The translations under genes were made by a program, and so were the position numbers. The notes below the pieces were generated by a model. That model had not been told where the DNA came from. It made no database searches and was given only the letters and a program-made list of their open reading frames with translations. This document shows positions 15,899-24,744 of a stretch of 64,000 nucleotides of DNA, in pieces (position 1 is the stretch's first letter; each line of letters begins with the position of its first letter). This DNA comes from Bacteroidetes bacterium HGW-Bacteroidetes-16 (GTDB lineage: Bacteria > Bacteroidota > Bacteroidia > Bacteroidales > F082), in contig PHDN01000014.1 in NCBI GenBank assembly GCA_002840975.1, positions 1 to 64,000 of the forward strand, given 5' to 3'.

Positions 15899-18800
15899 TT
15901 AAAAATCGAGACTAAGCGAGAGATAATAAACAGGACTTGTAACTTTATAATCGTCCACACCCCACGAAACATCTCCCCGCACAAAATAGCCAAAAACGGT
16001 GGTTCTGGCTCCCAGACCAAATCCGGCTACGATGGGTTCCTTTTGAACTTCAACCGAAATGTGCATCGGACCACTATCTATATAATTGGTGTACAAGGCA
16101 TTTTGGCGTGAATAGGGGTTGAGGCCTGTCCAGGCGGTTCCAACATCGCCGAAACCAACCAATTGAAACGACCTTAAAAATCCCGAACTAATGGGTGTGC
16201 GCGAAAAATATTGAAAAACAGGAAACCGAAGTTCGGTATTGATTACCACAAAACTGTTTCCGTTGCGTATGTTTTGGTTAAAGCCACGCATATTGGTGGC
16301 CAGTGTTTGGTAGGCGTAGTTTTGATTATAATCAATAGGTGTATTGGTATTGAATACAGGTAATAGCCAGTTATCTACGCCACCCATATAATAAATCAAC
16401 GGGCTTGCACCAAAGGAAGTACTGGCGGCCAATCGGTTGGCCCAAATAAAGCTGCGGTGAATTTTGGTATAGTGCCTGAAATCGGCACCTATGACGAACA
16501 GGTTATATTTTTGTTTAAAATGCAAAACTTTATTGTCCTGCACGGCGGCGAACAATTGATTGTATTCAGCAAACACTTTATATCTGGTACCCAGAAGCAG
16601 GTTTGTTCCCAACGACCGGGTGTTGTCAAAGATCAATTCTGCTTTTAAACCTCCCCAGTTAGAATAACCATTTGGAATTTTCAGGTTAATCTGGTCGGTA
16701 GCCATAAAAACGTACATTTCATTCCTGTATTGGAGTGTACCCTTTAAACTCAGTGCCTCACTAAAGGGCCATTTCAGCGAATAAAACACTTCATGTGTAT
16801 TGACCCTCCATTGGGAGTACCCATCAGAATATTCAATTGTATTGCGATGAAATACGATTTCTTTATCGAGTTGTTTCGACAGGTCGGCATAACTAAACAA
16901 GTATTCATTGTTTATCAAACTCGTATTCAACCGGATGCCACCGATAAACCGGTGATCCTCCATTAAATCGGTAAGCCCGACCTGAAAGAACACATTAAAT
17001 CCCGGATTCAGATAAATGGGACTACCTCCTCCTGTAAATGGTTGATAACCATAATTGATGTAATTAAAATCCACCTGCGAGGTCAGGTCATTAATAAAAT
17101 AGGATACGTTGTAATTTAACCGTTTTGGTATCACCAGTTCACGGCCTGAGGGCGGCCCATTTAACCCGGGCAAAGTGCCTGAACCTACCAGTCCTTCTCC
17201 ACTTTCTGCTGGCTGTATTCCCAGAATTTCGTTGCCATCGGCATCACGATATACCATAACAAAGCGTTTTATGTTGGGTCTGGCCATTGGAGGGGGTTTG
17301 GCTTCAATGCTGTCATTCAACAAAAGTTTGATGGGTAATTTTGGCAAAGGTCCATGCTTTTGCCCCTTTACATCAGTTTCGTAGGATGCCCTTAAATCCT
17401 GGAAATATTTAGTGTCGGTGAGCTGTAATCCGGGAATCGCGTCATAGGGGAGGGCTTCTTCCACATAAAGTTGATAACGGTTTTCATGATAAATGGTCAT
17501 GGCCTGCTTACCTGCTTTTGAAACTACCTGGTGATCGATGATGTTTCGGGAATAATCGGTAATTGCTTTTACATGTGTATAGTACCGGTAATGAATTGCT
17601 GTATCCACCGAAGAGACTGTACTGTCGATTACGGCCAGGTAATTGTTGGTAATGCCATTGGCATCGCTTAGATAGGAGATGGTGTTAACACCATAGGCTT
17701 TAGGCTGAGATTCATCCGCTAAGGGAGTGTTGGTAATTCGTTTTAGGATACGGCTGTGGGTAGTACGATCGTAAACAAATAAATCAAAATGGTCGGGGAC
17801 ATCCACCACCATCTCCGGCTCTTTGCCTAACGTATCGTTTTCACGGTTGGAGCTATATACAATTTGTGATGAATGGTTGATAAACGCGGGTGATAAATCC
17901 GAGTATATGTCATCGGTAATTTTAAGCCAGGAACTCGCCGCTATGTCGAAAATAAAAATATCCGACTGGCCTTTCTGTGTGGCCGAAACGGCTAACAACT
18001 TACCGTCATCAGAATATGCAAAGTCATTTATCTTTTGAACATTATAAAGTATCTGACGTGTAAAATGCTTTTCTTCCAGGTTGTATAAATACAACCATGG
18101 CATTCCTTTGTCCTCTATAACGATGGCCAGCAACTTTCCGGTGGGATGCCACGACAACAATGGATAACTGTAATCTGTCTTGGTGTCGATCATCACGCCT
18201 TTTCTCAGGATTTTTTTCTGTTTCCCGGTTTTCAAATTTTTAATAAAAACTTTGTATTTGCCCATCTCATTGGTGGTGTAGGCCAACATTTCTCCATCGG
18301 GGCTCAGTGTTGGACGATCAAAGACTACCTCAGATTTATATCTGGCTTTCACCAGGTGATCAGGCAGGTTCGTATTTACTAAAAACTGGTTATATTCATT
18401 ATCGTAATATTCCTTCCATTCTTTAACAATCATTTTAAAAGATCTTCCCGTTACATACATAAAACCTTTGTCGATGCTATTGCTCATACTGGTCATGTGG
18501 ATAATGTTGCTTACTGCAGCAATACCATATTGGCTGGCAATGAATCGCCAGAGCGAATGACCGGCAAAAGTGGCGTCCTTTCCAACCAGGTTATTGAGTT
18601 TGGTGTACCTGCCCGATAGGATTCCATCACGGACCTCATTGTCCAACTCAACACTCCAATCTTTTCCAAGCCAGGAGATAAGACCTACCCTGTACCATTC
18701 GGGCAGGCTGAAGAAGGTTGCCGTTTTAACCTGCTGGGTGAGTGATCCACCAAACATCATCTGGTTAAAAAGCACTTCCGCAATCCCTGTCCTGATTTGT

Positions 18801-19261
18801 TCTTCAAAGTTCACATGGTTTCCATCGAAGTACAAAAACACCTTGGATCCGATGATGTGGGTAACGCCACCCACGTTGTATTTATCATCCGTCATCAAAC
18901 CAATATTGCTTTGTTTCAGATCGGTGAGGTTATTAAAAACGATGAACTGAATGCGCTTGTCGAGAATGGTTTCCATTTTCGCTTCAATCACCGGGATTTG
19001 TTCCGTGGCATACCGGGCTGCATATTGGGCCAACTCTTTCCCATTCAGGTTGAAATAGGTATCGAGGTCATCAAATTTGTAATAAGTCCACAAAAAATCG
19101 TTGTATTGTACCCGGTTTTTTCCAAACGACTGGTTAGATCCATTATAAAACTGAGCCGATGTTGGGTTATGAATGAACAATATCGAAACGATAACAACCG
19201 CATATACACTAAGAAACACCCGCCTTGGTTGTAATTTATTTTGTTGAATCGACATAATCAT
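15899..19261 (-). CDS. Outer-membrane protein: peptidase-MA-like domain, TolB-like propeller, Omp85-like barrel
   Basis: 1120 residues. A signal peptide spans about 12-36 (VFLSVYAVVIVSILFIHNPTSA). Residues 60-290 resemble gluzincin (peptidase MA) domains, but the usual HExxH helix reads RTGIAEVLFNQMM (157-169), so it should be inactive. From about 315 to 480 come PD40/TolB-like blades (RPTLSPDGEMLAYTTNE, PLLSWHPTGKLLAI, DFAYSDDGKLLAVSA). The last 400 residues look like a beta barrel. An MRGF at 991-994 matches the Omp85 VRGF/Y motif, then NTELRFPVF and FGDVGTAW, and the chain ends in phenylalanine. A role in outer-membrane assembly or secretion is inference; the exact function is unknown. Two ATGs (19261, 19255) are possible. 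Confidence 0.8.
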   Translation of the reverse strand: MIMSIQQNKLQPRRVFLSVYAVVIVSILFIHNPTSAQFYNGSNQSFGKNRVQYNDFLWTYYKFDDLDTYFNLNGKELAQYAARYATEQIPVIEAKMETILDKRIQFIVFNNLTDLKQSNIGLMTDDKYNVGGVTHIIGSKVFLYFDGNHVNFEEQIRTGIAEVLFNQMMFGGSLTQQVKTATFFSLPEWYRVGLISWLGKDWSVELDNEVRDGILSGRYTKLNNLVGKDATFAGHSLWRFIASQYGIAAVSNIIHMTSMSNSIDKGFMYVTGRSFKMIVKEWKEYYDNEYNQFLVNTNLPDHLVKARYKSEVVFDRPTLSPDGEMLAYTTNEMGKYKVFIKNLKTGKQKKILRKGVMIDTKTDYSYPLLSWHPTGKLLAIVIEDKGMPWLYLYNLEEKHFTRQILYNVQKINDFAYSDDGKLLAVSATQKGQSDIFIFDIAASSWLKITDDIYSDLSPAFINHSSQIVYSSNRENDTLGKEPEMVVDVPDHFDLFVYDRTTHSRILKRITNTPLADESQPKAYGVNTISYLSDANGITNNYLAVIDSTVSSVDTAIHYRYYTHVKAITDYSRNIIDHQVVSKAGKQAMTIYHENRYQLYVEEALPYDAIPGLQLTDTKYFQDLRASYETDVKGQKHGPLPKLPIKLLLNDSIEAKPPPMARPNIKRFVMVYRDADGNEILGIQPAESGEGLVGSGTLPGLNGPPSGRELVIPKRLNYNVSYFINDLTSQVDFNYINYGYQPFTGGGSPIYLNPGFNVFFQVGLTDLMEDHRFIGGIRLNTSLINNEYLFSYADLSKQLDKEIVFHRNTIEYSDGYSQWRVNTHEVFYSLKWPFSEALSLKGTLQYRNEMYVFMATDQINLKIPNGYSNWGGLKAELIFDNTRSLGTNLLLGTRYKVFAEYNQLFAAVQDNKVLHFKQKYNLFVIGADFRHYTKIHRSFIWANRLAASTSFGASPLIYYMGGVDNWLLPVFNTNTPIDYNQNYAYQTLATNMRGFNQNIRNGNSFVVINTELRFPVFQYFSRTPISSGFLRSFQLVGFGDVGTAWTGLNPYSRQNALYTNYIDSGPMHISVEVQKEPIVAGFGLGARTTVFGYFVRGDVSWGVDDYKVTSPVYYLSLSLDF

Positions 19262-19340
19262 TTCAAATGGAATCGCTAAAGTATAACAAATATTAAACCA
19301 AAATATTATTTGAGTCGGCTACCATCTTGTCTGTTTACAC

Positions 19341-19348
19341 TATTTTTG
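19341..19348 (+). promoter_or_regulatory. Bacteroidota -10 box TATTTTTG
   Basis: It matches TAnnTTTG 22 nt upstream of the MBL hydrolase ATG at 19371. Confidence 0.5.
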
Positions 19349-19370
19349 ACCCAACCAATTATTTGAGTTT

Positions 19371-20030
19371 ATGACTACTGTAAAGCAGTTTGCTTTTAAT
19401 CCTTTTCAGGTAAATACCTATATATTACACGACAGCACGGGCGAATGTGCCATCATTGACCCGGGAATGAATGACCCGTTGGAGGAGGAAGAATTCTCGT
19501 CATACATTAAAGCACAAGGTCTTAAACCCGTGTTGCTGCTCAACACCCATACCCATATCGACCATATCGCGGGTAACGATTATGTGCAAAAAACCTATCA
19601 TTTGCCCTTGCATGCCCATGTTGAGTCAGAAGTTTTTTTGCGTGATGCCATGACCCATGCTACGATTTTTGGCATCAACCTGAAACAGGTGACCCCCATT
19701 AAACATTTTCTTTCCGAAGGAGGGCAAATTGCTTTTGGAAAAACCATTTTGCAGGTACTTTACACACCCGGTCATGCGGCAGGGAGTGTTTGTTTTTATG
19801 TGCCGGAATCCAATTTCGTTATATCAGGGGATGTTTTGTTTTATCAAAGCATTGGCCGTACCGATCTGGCTACGGGCGATTACGATTTGCTTCAGGAAAG
19901 TATTTGGAAAAAACTTTTTACCTTGCCCGATAGCACGTTGGTATATCCCGGACATGGCCGACACACTACCATTGGTGCCGAAAAATCGGACAATCCATTT
20001 GTGGCCATCGGACACGATGAGCTTTATTAA
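19371..20030 (+). CDS. MBL-fold metallo-hydrolase (glyoxalase II-like)
   Basis: 219 residues. The metal-binding motif THTHIDHIAGN gives H60, H62, D64 and H65. A second histidine loop is TPGHAAGSVC, a bridging Asp lies in ISGDVLFYQSIGRTD and the terminal His is in YPGHGRHT. This is the short GloB-like form without the C-terminal domain of true glyoxalase II. It probably hydrolyses a thioester or related ester in the cytoplasm; the substrate is not determined. It precedes dnaG by 60 nt with no terminator, so read-through is likely. Confidence 0.9.
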   Translation: MTTVKQFAFNPFQVNTYILHDSTGECAIIDPGMNDPLEEEEFSSYIKAQGLKPVLLLNTHTHIDHIAGNDYVQKTYHLPLHAHVESEVFLRDAMTHATIFGINLKQVTPIKHFLSEGGQIAFGKTILQVLYTPGHAAGSVCFYVPESNFVISGDVLFYQSIGRTDLATGDYDLLQESIWKKLFTLPDSTLVYPGHGRHTTIGAEKSDNPFVAIGHDELY

Positions 20031-20090
20031 TTTTACAAAAGAGATGCGCACTCAGGAACTCAATTAGTTAACGTAATTTTTAATATCCAT

Positions 20091-22028
20091 TTGATCGACC
20101 AGACCACCATACAAAGTATTCTCGAAACCGCTCACGTTGAAGAAGTAATCGGCGATTTTGTTTCACTCAAGAAAAGAGGCGCCAATTACCTGGGATTGTG
20201 TCCGTTTCACAACGAAAAAACACCTTCGTTCAGCGTGTCGCCCACCAGGGGGATTTATAAATGTTTTGGTTGCGGGAAAGCCGGCAATGTGGTCAACTTT
20301 GTGATGGAACACGAGCATTACAGTTATCCTGAAGCACTGAAATACCTGGCCAAACGCTATAGTATCGACATCGAAGAAGAGGAAATGACGCCTGAAAAGC
20401 AGCAGGAACTCGATGAAAGAGAGAGCCTGTTTGCCGCCAATACATTTGTCAATCAATATTTTATCAGAAACCTTTTCGAGAGTGAAGAGGGAAAAGCCAT
20501 CGGGCTGAGCTATTTTAAGCAACGCGATTTCAGGGAATCCACCATCCGTGAATTTGGACTCGGGTATGCGCATGAAAGCTGGGACGACTATACCAGAGAA
20601 GCACTGAAAAACGGTTTTAAGAAAGAAGTACTGATTAAAACCGGGTTGACCATTGAAAAGGACGGAAAGTTATTCGACCGTTTTCGAGGACGGGTCATGT
20701 TCCCCATACATAACCTAACGGGGACAGTTATTGGATTTGGCGCCAGAATTTTATCTTCCGACAAATCGAAAGCAAAATACCTCAATTCCCCCGAATCGGA
20801 AATCTATTTTAAAAGCAAGGTGCTTTATGGTATCTACTTTGCCCGGACAGCTATTGTAAAGCAAAACAACTGTTATTTGGTAGAAGGTTATACCGATGTG
20901 ATTTCATTGCACCAGGCCGGCATTCAAAACGTGGTCTCGTCTTCAGGCACCTCACTCACCATCGATCAAATCAAGCTTATCAAACGGTACACGCCCAACA
21001 TCACCATCTTGTACGATGGCGACCCGGCAGGAATCAAAGCCTCCTTTCGTGGTATCGATTTGATTTTGGAGCAAGGCCTGAATGTAAAAGTTGTCCTTTT
21101 CCCGGAAGGGGAGGATCCTGACTCGTATGCCAAGACACACAGGACCAGTGAAACAGAGGAATTCATCACCAAAACCGCCGTTGACTTTCTTACTTTTAAA
21201 ACCAATCTGCTTCTCAACGAAACAACCGGTGATCCGGCAGGGCGTGCCGCTTTGATCAAGGAAATTGTGCAATCGATTTCGTTGATCCCCGATCCCATCA
21301 ACCGCACTGTGTACATTCAGGAATGCAGTGTTGTGATGGGCATGCCGGAACAAACCCTGATGAACGAGCTCAACAAACTCGTGCGCAATAGGTTTGGTAA
21401 AAAAAATGACATCGAGCCTGAAAACCTCATTCATGAAGAGCCTAAACAATTGCTGGAGGTCCAACTTGAAGCCGACCCGTTGAGTATCAGGTTTCAGGAG
21501 AACGAGATCATGCGTTGGGTGCTGACCTATGGAAACCACTTGATTACATTTAAAGATGAAGAGAATGGCAACGAGGAAACCATTAGCGTGGCCGCGTATT
21601 TTGTGAGTGATTTAGAGGAAGATCAGCTCAAATTTGAAAATCCGATATACAACAAGATTTTTGACGAGTACAAAAAAGCAACCCTAAACGGCCAAACCGT
21701 GAGTGAAACCTTTTTTGCAAATCATCCTGACAAGGAAATAGCACAAACAACTATTTTGTTGATTACTTCCCCCTATCACCTAAGTGAAAACTGGGAGAAG
21801 AACCAGATCTTCGTGAAACTGGAATCAGACGAGTTGAAGCAAAATGCCATCGAAATTTTAATGGCCTTTAAGCTCCGGCTCATTGGTAAACAGCTCAAGG
21901 AGATAGCTAAAAAAATGCAGCATGTTACCGACGAGGCCGAAATTTTTGTGCTACAACAGCAGCATTTTGAACTTAAAAAGCTGGAAATTCTCATTGCCAA
22001 AGAACTTAACAGACCCATGAATTATTAG
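20091..22028 (+). CDS. dnaG: DNA primase
   Basis: 645 residues. The N-terminal CHC2 zinc-binding domain has C37, H40, C58 and C61 (LCPFHNEKTPSF and KCFGCGKAG). The catalytic core includes the Toprim strand CYLVEGYTDVIS and YDGDPAG, the metal-binding acidic residues. The C-terminal part is the helicase-binding region. It makes RNA primers for replication. The start is TTG: the frame has no nearby ATG, and MIDQTTIQ matches the usual N-terminus of Bacteroidota primases. It ends 5 nt before the XdhC-like gene, so the two are probably co-transcribed. Confidence 0.95.
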   Translation: MIDQTTIQSILETAHVEEVIGDFVSLKKRGANYLGLCPFHNEKTPSFSVSPTRGIYKCFGCGKAGNVVNFVMEHEHYSYPEALKYLAKRYSIDIEEEEMTPEKQQELDERESLFAANTFVNQYFIRNLFESEEGKAIGLSYFKQRDFRESTIREFGLGYAHESWDDYTREALKNGFKKEVLIKTGLTIEKDGKLFDRFRGRVMFPIHNLTGTVIGFGARILSSDKSKAKYLNSPESEIYFKSKVLYGIYFARTAIVKQNNCYLVEGYTDVISLHQAGIQNVVSSSGTSLTIDQIKLIKRYTPNITILYDGDPAGIKASFRGIDLILEQGLNVKVVLFPEGEDPDSYAKTHRTSETEEFITKTAVDFLTFKTNLLLNETTGDPAGRAALIKEIVQSISLIPDPINRTVYIQECSVVMGMPEQTLMNELNKLVRNRFGKKNDIEPENLIHEEPKQLLEVQLEADPLSIRFQENEIMRWVLTYGNHLITFKDEENGNEETISVAAYFVSDLEEDQLKFENPIYNKIFDEYKKATLNGQTVSETFFANHPDKEIAQTTILLITSPYHLSENWEKNQIFVKLESDELKQNAIEILMAFKLRLIGKQLKEIAKKMQHVTDEAEIFVLQQQHFELKKLEILIAKELNRPMNY

Positions 22029-22033
22029 TTGAT

Positions 22034-23002
22034 ATGTCAAATAAAGAGTTCAATACCTGGAAATTTATCTCCGAAAAATTGAGCCGTGGCCTCCACTGCT
22101 ATTTGATGGTAATTGTTGAAAGTAATGGAAGCAGCCCCGGCAGAAAAGGGTTTAAAATGGCCGTTAGTCAGGATCAGGAGCTGGTGGGTTCCGTTGGGGG
22201 TGGATCGATGGAGCACAGGTTGGTTGAAGAGTGTAAAATGCTGCTTCAACAACCGGAAAACCACGTTTTCCTGAGAAAAGAAATTCACCACGACAACAGC
22301 GCCAGTCCTTCGGGCATGATATGTTCAGGCAATCAAACCATCGCGTTTTTTCCATTGATGGTGCAACATCTGGAGTTGGTCCAAAACATCCTGTCGGCCA
22401 TCGAAAACAAAGAGCCGTGTAGCCTCATTTACCATCAGGAAGGGATTTTACTTCAAAACCAACCGACGGATTATCAGCACAAGCGATCCGGGTTATCTAC
22501 AGATGAAAATTGGGTATTTACGGAGATGCCCGGGTATCGGCACCATGTTTTTATTGTGGGTGGAGGGCATGTGGGCCTGGCGCTTTCGCGAATTTTATTG
22601 ATCCTCGATTTTCAAATCACCATTTTTGATGAACGGGAACACGTGAACACTTTTGAAGATAATGTGTTTGCCCATGAAAAAAAGCGCATCAATTATAACG
22701 AGGCAGGGCAGCACATCCCGGAAGGTTCAAATATAATGGTGGTGATTATGACTCAATTCCACACCAGTGATTCAATTGTACTTAAACAATTGATTGGAAA
22801 AAAACTGGGTTATTTAGGCATGATGGGCAGCAAAGCCAAAGTAAATACGATTTTTCGGCAGCTTGAGAATGAAGGAATTAGTCGCGAATTGTTGCAAAGG
22901 GTACATTCACCCATCGGCATAGAAATCCTGAGCCAAACGCCGGAAGAAATTGCCATCAGCATCGCGGCAGAGTTGATTGCGGTAAAAAATAGCGTAGCAT
23001 AA
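22034..23002 (+). CDS. XdhC/CoxI-family protein
   Basis: 322 residues. The N-terminal XdhC/CoxI domain shows VESNGSSPGRKGFKMAV and LVGSVGGGSMEHRLVEE. The C-terminal XdhC Rossmann domain starts HHVFIVGGGHVGLALSRIL (a GxGxxG-type dinucleotide fold) and ends EEIAISIAAELIAVK. Family members load sulfurated molybdenum cofactor into xanthine dehydrogenase-type enzymes. No molybdenum hydroxylase gene is in the window, so the client must be elsewhere or the role differs. It lies 5 nt after dnaG, an unrelated gene, so the operon gives no functional clue. Confidence 0.85.
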   Translation: MSNKEFNTWKFISEKLSRGLHCYLMVIVESNGSSPGRKGFKMAVSQDQELVGSVGGGSMEHRLVEECKMLLQQPENHVFLRKEIHHDNSASPSGMICSGNQTIAFFPLMVQHLELVQNILSAIENKEPCSLIYHQEGILLQNQPTDYQHKRSGLSTDENWVFTEMPGYRHHVFIVGGGHVGLALSRILLILDFQITIFDEREHVNTFEDNVFAHEKKRINYNEAGQHIPEGSNIMVVIMTQFHTSDSIVLKQLIGKKLGYLGMMGSKAKVNTIFRQLENEGISRELLQRVHSPIGIEILSQTPEEIAISIAAELIAVKNSVA

Positions 23003-23139
23003 TTGAACCAGTGAATTGGCACAATCCATTGAAAACAAGTACACTTTATGATCAGATAAATTAATCACCGGTTCATTGCCCTCGTCCGCTGATGGAATGA
23101 AGCGATCAGGAAAATGGTTCTTACCATCAGGGCTTTTAT

Positions 23140-23147
23140 TACTTTTG
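23140..23147 (+). promoter_or_regulatory. Bacteroidota -10 box TACTTTTG
   Basis: It matches TAnnTTTG 27 nt upstream of the OstA-like gene start. Confidence 0.5.
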
Positions 23148-23174
23148 CCGAACAATGTGGACTTTAATTGGTAG

Positions 23175-24731
23175 ATGATGAAAAAAGACATAATAACAAA
23201 ACATTTCAAGAACCACCCGGGCCGATTCCTCCTATTTCTGGTTGTTATGTTAAGCATCGCGCAGGTAACGGCACAAACTAAATCGAAGGTTTTTATTGAA
23301 CAGGCTGACGCATTCAAATTTAATGAAAACATCAGCAAAGATATGCAGCGGCTGATAGGGCATGTGATCATCCGTCAGGATTCCACCTTGTTTTATTGTG
23401 ATAGTGCCTGGTTAGATAGTAAAACCAATAGTTTTGAGGCCTTTGATAATGTGCACATCAGGGTAAACGATACGGTTAGTGTGTTCAGCGACAGGTTATT
23501 ATACAATGGTGACACCAAAATTGCCGAACTTTTCGATCATGTGAAACTGTTGGACAGGAACACCATATTAACCACCGAACACCTGATTTATAACCGGATT
23601 ACAAAAACTGCCCTGTACGATGCCGGTGGAAAAATAGTCAACAAGGAAAACACCCTCACCAGCGTCATCGGTTTGTATTTTACGCCCATACGCACGTTTC
23701 ATTTCAGGAAGGATGTGGTTTTGATAAACCCTGACCAGGAAACGTATTCCGACACCCTGATTTACAATACCAACACCGAAATTGCTTACTTCGTTGGCCC
23801 AACAGTTATCCGCAGCGAAGAAAACACGATTTATTGCGAAAACGGATGGTACGACACGAAGAATGACTTATCGAAACTAAACCTGCGACCCCGAATCAGC
23901 AACGCGGAACAAATCATTGTGGCCGACAGCCTGGATTACGACAATGCACTTTCTTCAGGAAAAGCCTATGGTCGGGTTGAAATAACCGATACCGTTCACA
24001 ACCTGATCATTCAGGGCAATTATGGCGAATTCTGGGATAAAAGGGGAAAGGCTTTTGTTACTGACAGCGTAGTGGCCATCACCTTTGATGAAAAGGATTC
24101 ACTGTTCATTCATGCAGATACTTTTTGGGTGCATTTCGACAAGGAACGCCAGGCAAAAATGATGAGCGCGTATTATGGTGTTCGCTTTTTCCGCACCAAC
24201 TTGCAGGGAAAGTGCGATTCGCTTGTGTACCGTATGAGCGATTCAACGATACGACTTTATGAAGCTCCGGTATTGTGGTCAGGCAAAAACCAACTTACCG
24301 CCGATTCTATCAGCATCGCCATCGTTAACAACCAGGTCGATTCGCTGGTGATGTACAACAGCGCCTTCATCATATCAAAGGACAGCACCGACACTTTTAA
24401 TCAAATAAAAGGAAAGAACATGGTCGCGTACTTCAAGCGCAACGAGCTTACCTCCATCAATGTAGATGGCAACGCGCAAACCGTGTACTTTGTCCGTGAA
24501 GACGATGGTTTTTTGATAGGAATTAATCTGGCGGAAGCCAGTACCATGCAAATCAGGGTAAGTAACAATGAGGTGCAAAACATCATTTACCATAGCTCAC
24601 CCACTGAAACCATGTACCCGCAGGATAAAGTCTCCAATAAACAAACCATTTTAAAGGGTTTCATCTGGCAGGAATACCTCAGACCCGGGAAGAAGCAGGA
24701 TATCTTCCTCACACCCAAAGTGCTCAAATAA
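23175..24731 (+). CDS. OstA-like protein (LptA-type LPS transport domain)
   Basis: 518 residues. A signal peptide spans about 12-36 (RFLLFLVVMLSIAQVTAQ). Repeated OstA/LptA-type beta-jellyroll units follow (LIGHVIIRQDSTLFYCDSAWLD, FDNVHIRVNDTVSVFSDRLLYNGD, YGRVEITDTVHNLIIQGNYGEF). The length is about three times that of E. coli LptA, as is usual for Bacteroidota OstA-like proteins. It probably helps carry lipopolysaccharide across the periplasm toward LptD, whose homologue is encoded at 50463-53165. Two adjacent ATGs (23175 and 23178) are possible. It ends 13 nt from the converging ClC gene, with no terminator visible. Confidence 0.85.
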   Translation: MMKKDIITKHFKNHPGRFLLFLVVMLSIAQVTAQTKSKVFIEQADAFKFNENISKDMQRLIGHVIIRQDSTLFYCDSAWLDSKTNSFEAFDNVHIRVNDTVSVFSDRLLYNGDTKIAELFDHVKLLDRNTILTTEHLIYNRITKTALYDAGGKIVNKENTLTSVIGLYFTPIRTFHFRKDVVLINPDQETYSDTLIYNTNTEIAYFVGPTVIRSEENTIYCENGWYDTKNDLSKLNLRPRISNAEQIIVADSLDYDNALSSGKAYGRVEITDTVHNLIIQGNYGEFWDKRGKAFVTDSVVAITFDEKDSLFIHADTFWVHFDKERQAKMMSAYYGVRFFRTNLQGKCDSLVYRMSDSTIRLYEAPVLWSGKNQLTADSISIAIVNNQVDSLVMYNSAFIISKDSTDTFNQIKGKNMVAYFKRNELTSINVDGNAQTVYFVREDDGFLIGINLAEASTMQIRVSNNEVQNIIYHSSPTETMYPQDKVSNKQTILKGFIWQEYLRPGKKQDIFLTPKVLK

Positions 24732-24744
24732 GATGATTTCAGTA

